Assembly (NCBI GenBank): GCA_009835395.1
Contig: VXXM01000089.1
Coordinates: 47,921 to 89,673, forward strand
DNA: 41,753 bases
Origin: Acidimicrobiia bacterium
GTDB taxonomy: Bacteria; Actinomycetota; Acidimicrobiia; Acidimicrobiales; CATQHL01
Reading direction: 5' to 3'
Shown here: piece after piece, positions 39,319 to 41,753 of the stretch
How positions within the stretch are numbered: position 1 is the stretch's first letter
Layout of the letters: each line of letters starts with the position of its first letter
Notes under the pieces: generated by a model
Databases searched by the model: none
Told to the model about the DNA's origin: nothing
Seen by the model: the letters and a program-made list of their open reading frames with translations, nothing else
Program-made: the position numbers and the translations under genes

Positions 39319-40442
39319 CGGACTGGCCGCCGCTCGTCGGCGGCGGAGCCGGCCTGCGCCAGCTCGAGGGGGCGCTGGCGGCACCGGTCCACGCCTACCT
39401 GCTCGTCGGCACCGTCGCCGGAGACAAGCGTGCCGTGGCCCGGACGTTCGCCGGCGAGTTGCTGGCAGCCGCCGCGCTGGCGGGCGCGGTCGCGGCGGAT
39501 CCGGAGGTTGCCGAGCGGCATCGCCGCCGGGCACGGCAGGCGACGCATCCCGACGTGGTGCTCGTCGAGCCCGAGGGGCGGTTACTGCTGGCGGCCGAGG
39601 CGACGGCGATCATCACCGAAGCCGCCCGCCGCCCGTTGGAGGGCGCCGGGAAGGTGATCATCTGCGACCGGTTCCACACCGCGACGCCTGCGGTGGCGGC
39701 GAGTCTCCTGAAGACCGTTGAGGAGCCGCCGCCGGAGGTCACCATCGTGTTGCTCGCCGATGATGTGCCCCCCGGGCATGTCACGGTGGCCTCCCGCTGC
39801 GTGACGGTACGGTTCCCGGCTCCGTCGCCCGAGGAGGTGCAGCAGTGGCTCGTCGGGTCAGGAGTGTCACCTGCGGTGGCCCGGCGGGCGGCACGCGCCG
39901 CGGGCGGCGACCCGGGGCGCGCCGGCGACTTGGTCGCCGGGGGCAATCTGGCCGAGCGGCTCGACGCCTGGTGGTCGATTCCTGAACGCCTGGACGGCAC
40001 GGGAGCCCGAGCCGCGGCCGTGGTGGACGGGTTGTGGGCGCTGATCGACGCGGCCGCCGAGGCGGCGACCGAGAAGGATCCCGGGATGAGCTCCGACCCG
40101 GCGGGGCCGGCTCACGAGGACCCCGACGATCGGGAGGCCGGTCCGACCTCCCCGGCCGCCAGGGCCGAGCGTCAACGGAGCGATCGGCGCCGGCGACGCG
40201 TTCGTGACGCCGAGTTGCGGTTCGGGTTCGCCCTGCTGGCCGAGCGCTACGGGGAACTGCTGGAGGCCGCGACCGACGGTTCGGCCGGTTCACGAGCGAC
40301 AGGCCCTGCCCATCCAGCGGAGTCGGCAGCCGGAGCGCTCGGGCTGCTCAGGGAGGCGACCGCTGCGCTGGTGCGCAATCCCGACGAGAAGCTGCTGCTG
40401 CAGAACCTTCTGCTACACCTGCCGCGCCGCGAGCCTCTCTGA
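39309..40442 (+). CDS. holB: DNA polymerase III delta' subunit
   Basis: Clamp-loader subunit, 377 aa. HAYLLVGTVAGDKRAVARTFA corresponds to the degenerate P-loop of delta', THPDVVLVEPEGR and SLLKTVEEPPPEVTIVLLAD to the family core. The zinc-binding cysteines and a functional Walker A are absent, as expected for some delta' proteins. Residues ~255-295 form a charged, low-complexity insertion (EKDPGMSSDPAGPAHEDPDD) ending in RRRRRVRDAELRFG. ATG 39309 overlaps tmk; GTG 39315 is an alternative. Confidence 0.9.
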   Translation: MGVTDWPPLVGGGAGLRQLEGALAAPVHAYLLVGTVAGDKRAVARTFAGELLAAAALAGAVAADPEVAERHRRRARQATHPDVVLVEPEGRLLLAAEATAIITEAARRPLEGAGKVIICDRFHTATPAVAASLLKTVEEPPPEVTIVLLADDVPPGHVTVASRCVTVRFPAPSPEEVQQWLVGSGVSPAVARRAARAAGGDPGRAGDLVAGGNLAERLDAWWSIPERLDGTGARAAAVVDGLWALIDAAAEAATEKDPGMSSDPAGPAHEDPDDREAGPTSPAARAERQRSDRRRRRVRDAELRFGFALLAERYGELLEAATDGSAGSRATGPAHPAESAAGALGLLREATAALVRNPDEKLLLQNLLLHLPRREPL

Positions 40443-40527
40443 GTGCGGCGCCGGTCGGAGCAGCCGGCGGACGCAGGGAGCGGGTCCGTGGCGGCCCCTC
40501 TCTCGGTTGCGGCGTCGGCCTGGTCGC

Positions 40528-41753
40528 TCAGGTCGCGGTGCGCCGGCGCAGCACCTCGAAGAGGGCGACCGCGGTGGCGGCGCTCACGTTCAGTGCGTCC
40601 AGCCGGCCGGTGACCGGGATGCGGGCGGTGACGTCGCAGCGCCGGCGTACGAGGCGCGAGAGGCCGCGCCCTTCCGCGCCGAGTACGAGTGCGAGCGGCG
40701 CATCGGCGATCGGCAGTTCCCAGATCGTCTGGTCCGCAGTGACGTCGAGCCCGACCGACCAGACGCCCAACTCGGCGAGCGTCGCCAGTGCCGTGGGGAT
40801 GCCGCTGACGGGGGCGAACCGCAGGTGCTCGATGGCGCCGGCGGCCCGCTTGGCGACCGTCGGGGTGATCCGGGCGGCCCGGTGGCGCGGGAGCACGACG
40901 CCGGTGACGCCGGCGCACTCGGCGGTGCGCAGAATCGCCCCGAGGTTGCCCGGATCGCTGACGCCGTCCACCACCAGCAACAGCGTCGGCGGCGCGCCGG
41001 GGTCGGTCTCGGTCTCGGGTGGCGCCTCCTCGTGCTCGGGCGGCGCCTCCTCGTGCTCGCCCGCCGCGGCGCGTTGCCCCTCGGGGGGCTGGTCGTGCGG
41101 CTCTGCGGCGTGTCCCTCCGCGGCGGGTTCGTCCTGGTCGCCCGGCGGCGGGGTGCGCCGCTCGGCGTGCTCGGCCCCGGCGGACAGGTACAGGTGGTCG
41201 GAGTCGCCGGGTGGCCGCTGGCCGGGCAGTCCCGCCACGAGTTCCTCGACGGCGAACTCGCGCAGCGGGGCGGCGAACGCCACCACTCCCTGCGGCGACT
41301 CGGTGGCGGCCATCTGATCGAAGCGGCCCCGGGGCAACTCACGGATGTCCACGCCGGCCTCGTCGGCCAGATCGATGATGTCGTCCAGGATCGGAGATTC
41401 ATCCTGATCGGCGGCGAGGACCACCTGTCGAACGGGTCGGGTGCCCGCCAGGAGGAGTTCCTTGACGGCGTGCCGCCCCTCGACGCGGTCGCCGCCGAGG
41501 CCGCGGGTCTCGCCGCGGTCCTGCTCGCGCCGGCGCACCGGCGTGCTGCCCCTCTGGCCGGGACCTCCATTGGGACCACCGCCCCTGCCCTTGGATCCGC
41601 GGTAGTCGCCGCGGCTCTGCGGGCCGCGTCCGCCGCCCCGCCGGTCGCCGCGTCCGCGGTCGTCGTCCCAGTTTCGTTGGCCGCCGCGTCCGCCGCCTCG
41701 CCGGTCGCCGCGTCCGCGGTCGTCGTCCCAGTTTCGTTGGCCGCCGCGTCCGC
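40528..41753 (-). CDS. rlmB: RlmB/TrmH-family rRNA 2'-O-methyltransferase, 5' end outside window
   Basis: SPOUT methyltransferase of the TrmH/RlmB family, acting on 23S rRNA. The N-terminal L30e-like domain (VEGRHAVKELLLAG) is followed by an ~78-residue charged insertion (40995-41232) and the catalytic knot domain with LLLVVDGVSDPGNLGAILRT, ALVLGAEGRGLSRLVRRRCD and LDALNVSAATAVALFEVLRRR. GTG at 41538 could start a normal-sized 336-aa protein. However, the frame stays open without a stop to the window edge and encodes an RG-rich region (GRGGQRNWDDDRGRGDRRGG repeats), so the gene probably begins beyond the window. Confidence 0.9.
   Translation of the reverse strand, partial: GRGGQRNWDDDRGRGDRRGGGRGGQRNWDDDRGRGDRRGGGRGPQSRGDYRGSKGRGGGPNGGPGQRGSTPVRRREQDRGETRGLGGDRVEGRHAVKELLLAGTRPVRQVVLAADQDESPILDDIIDLADEAGVDIRELPRGRFDQMAATESPQGVVAFAAPLREFAVEELVAGLPGQRPPGDSDHLYLSAGAEHAERRTPPPGDQDEPAAEGHAAEPHDQPPEGQRAAAGEHEEAPPEHEEAPPETETDPGAPPTLLLVVDGVSDPGNLGAILRTAECAGVTGVVLPRHRAARITPTVAKRAAGAIEHLRFAPVSGIPTALATLAELGVWSVGLDVTADQTIWELPIADAPLALVLGAEGRGLSRLVRRRCDVTARIPVTGRLDALNVSAATAVALFEVLRRRTAT
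41021..41059 (-). repeat. 21-bp tandem repeat in the rlmB charged insertion
   Basis: GGCGCCTCCTCGTGCTCG occurs at 41021-41038 and again at 41042-41059, period 21 bp, encoding the peptide repeat EHEEAPP. It lies inside the charged linker between the two domains of the methyltransferase. Confidence 0.75.
41627..41753 (-). repeat. 60-bp tandem repeat encoding RG-rich peptide
   Basis: Bases 41641-41693 are identical to 41701-41753, and the flanking 14 bases differ at one position (CCCCG versus CCTCG), giving a period of 60 bp with at least two copies; a degenerate copy precedes it near 41605. Each unit encodes 20 residues with RG/GRGG boxes and a DDD cluster. The window ends inside the repeat, so copy number is unknown and assembly may have stopped here. 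Confidence 0.9.

Noticed and set aside
39309-40442. HolB as a full ATPase clamp-loader subunit
   Set aside because: The Walker A region (GTVAGDKRA) is degenerate and the zinc cysteines are missing, which fits delta' rather than gamma/tau.
41627-41753. CRISPR array
   Set aside because: The 60-bp units are contiguous without spacers and keep an open coding frame; no cas gene nearby.

Overview
The window is about 41.7 kb of very GC-rich, densely coded DNA from a monoderm actinobacterium. The evidence is a WhiB regulator, an actinobacterial Tad pilus operon with a DUF4244-type pilin, a topoisomerase I with GRxGPYV repeats and no zinc fingers, a GlnA with the adenylylation tyrosine, and many GTG starts. 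The overall mix (SelA/SelB, an MpaB-like oxygenase, a GC-rich codon bias) fits an uncultured member of class Acidimicrobiia, but that placement is inference. Both ends look like contig ends: the first ~120 bases are low-complexity and unlike genomic coding DNA, and the last ~130 bases are an exact 60-bp tandem repeat.

Layout. (1) 202-10125, plus strand: a catabolic operon with a two-permease plus ATPase sugar-type ABC importer (binding protein not present, probably lost at the edge), an N-acyl-D-amino-acid deacylase, a RidA-like protein, a PLP/zinc D-serine dehydratase or D-threonine aldolase family enzyme, an SDR dehydrogenase, an N,N-dimethylformamidase large-subunit homologue and a second RidA. 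It reads as uptake and breakdown of an amide or N-acylated amino compound. (2) 10156-12804, minus: aspartate-semialdehyde dehydrogenase, an MpaB/DUF2236 oxygenase, tRNA-Pro(CGG), a stand-alone receiver protein. (3) 12857-14991, plus: STAS anti-anti-sigma factor, NfeD-type membrane protein, WhiB regulator with a tiny upstream ORF. (4) 15036-20523, minus: selB, selA, acyl-CoA dehydrogenase, Mrp ATPase. (5) 20676-27498, plus: ErpA, a [2Fe-2S]/molybdenum-hydroxylase fusion, GlnA, NadE, a small hypothetical, a sigma-70 factor. (6) 27564-27859: tRNA-Sec (selC) with a partial duplicate of its 3' end and a 24-residue membrane peptide. (7) 28094-32425: Tad pilus operon. (8) 32523-40442: anti-sigma kinase-like protein, NhaA, TopA, MFS transporter, thymidylate kinase, DNA polymerase III delta'. 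(9) 40528-41753, minus: RlmB-family rRNA methyltransferase, open to the window edge, with an RG-rich N-terminal repeat.

Together selA, selB and selC show that this organism inserts selenocysteine; selD and the selenoproteins are not in the window. A recurring -10-like hexamer (TAGCCT/TAGACT/TATACT/TATTTT) lies 6-8 nt before the start codons of asd, the receiver gene, selA, mrp, nadE, topA, the small peptide and the whiB leader ORF, and 7 nt before the first base of selC. This suggests that leaderless transcription is the default here.

The most promising material for novelty is the amide/D-amino-acid operon, the truncated molybdenum-hydroxylase fusion downstream of erpA, the architecture around selC, the Cys-containing leader ORF of whiB, and the RG-repeat RlmB. 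No CRISPR array, insertion sequence or prophage gene was seen, and there is no gene-free stretch over 300 bases.
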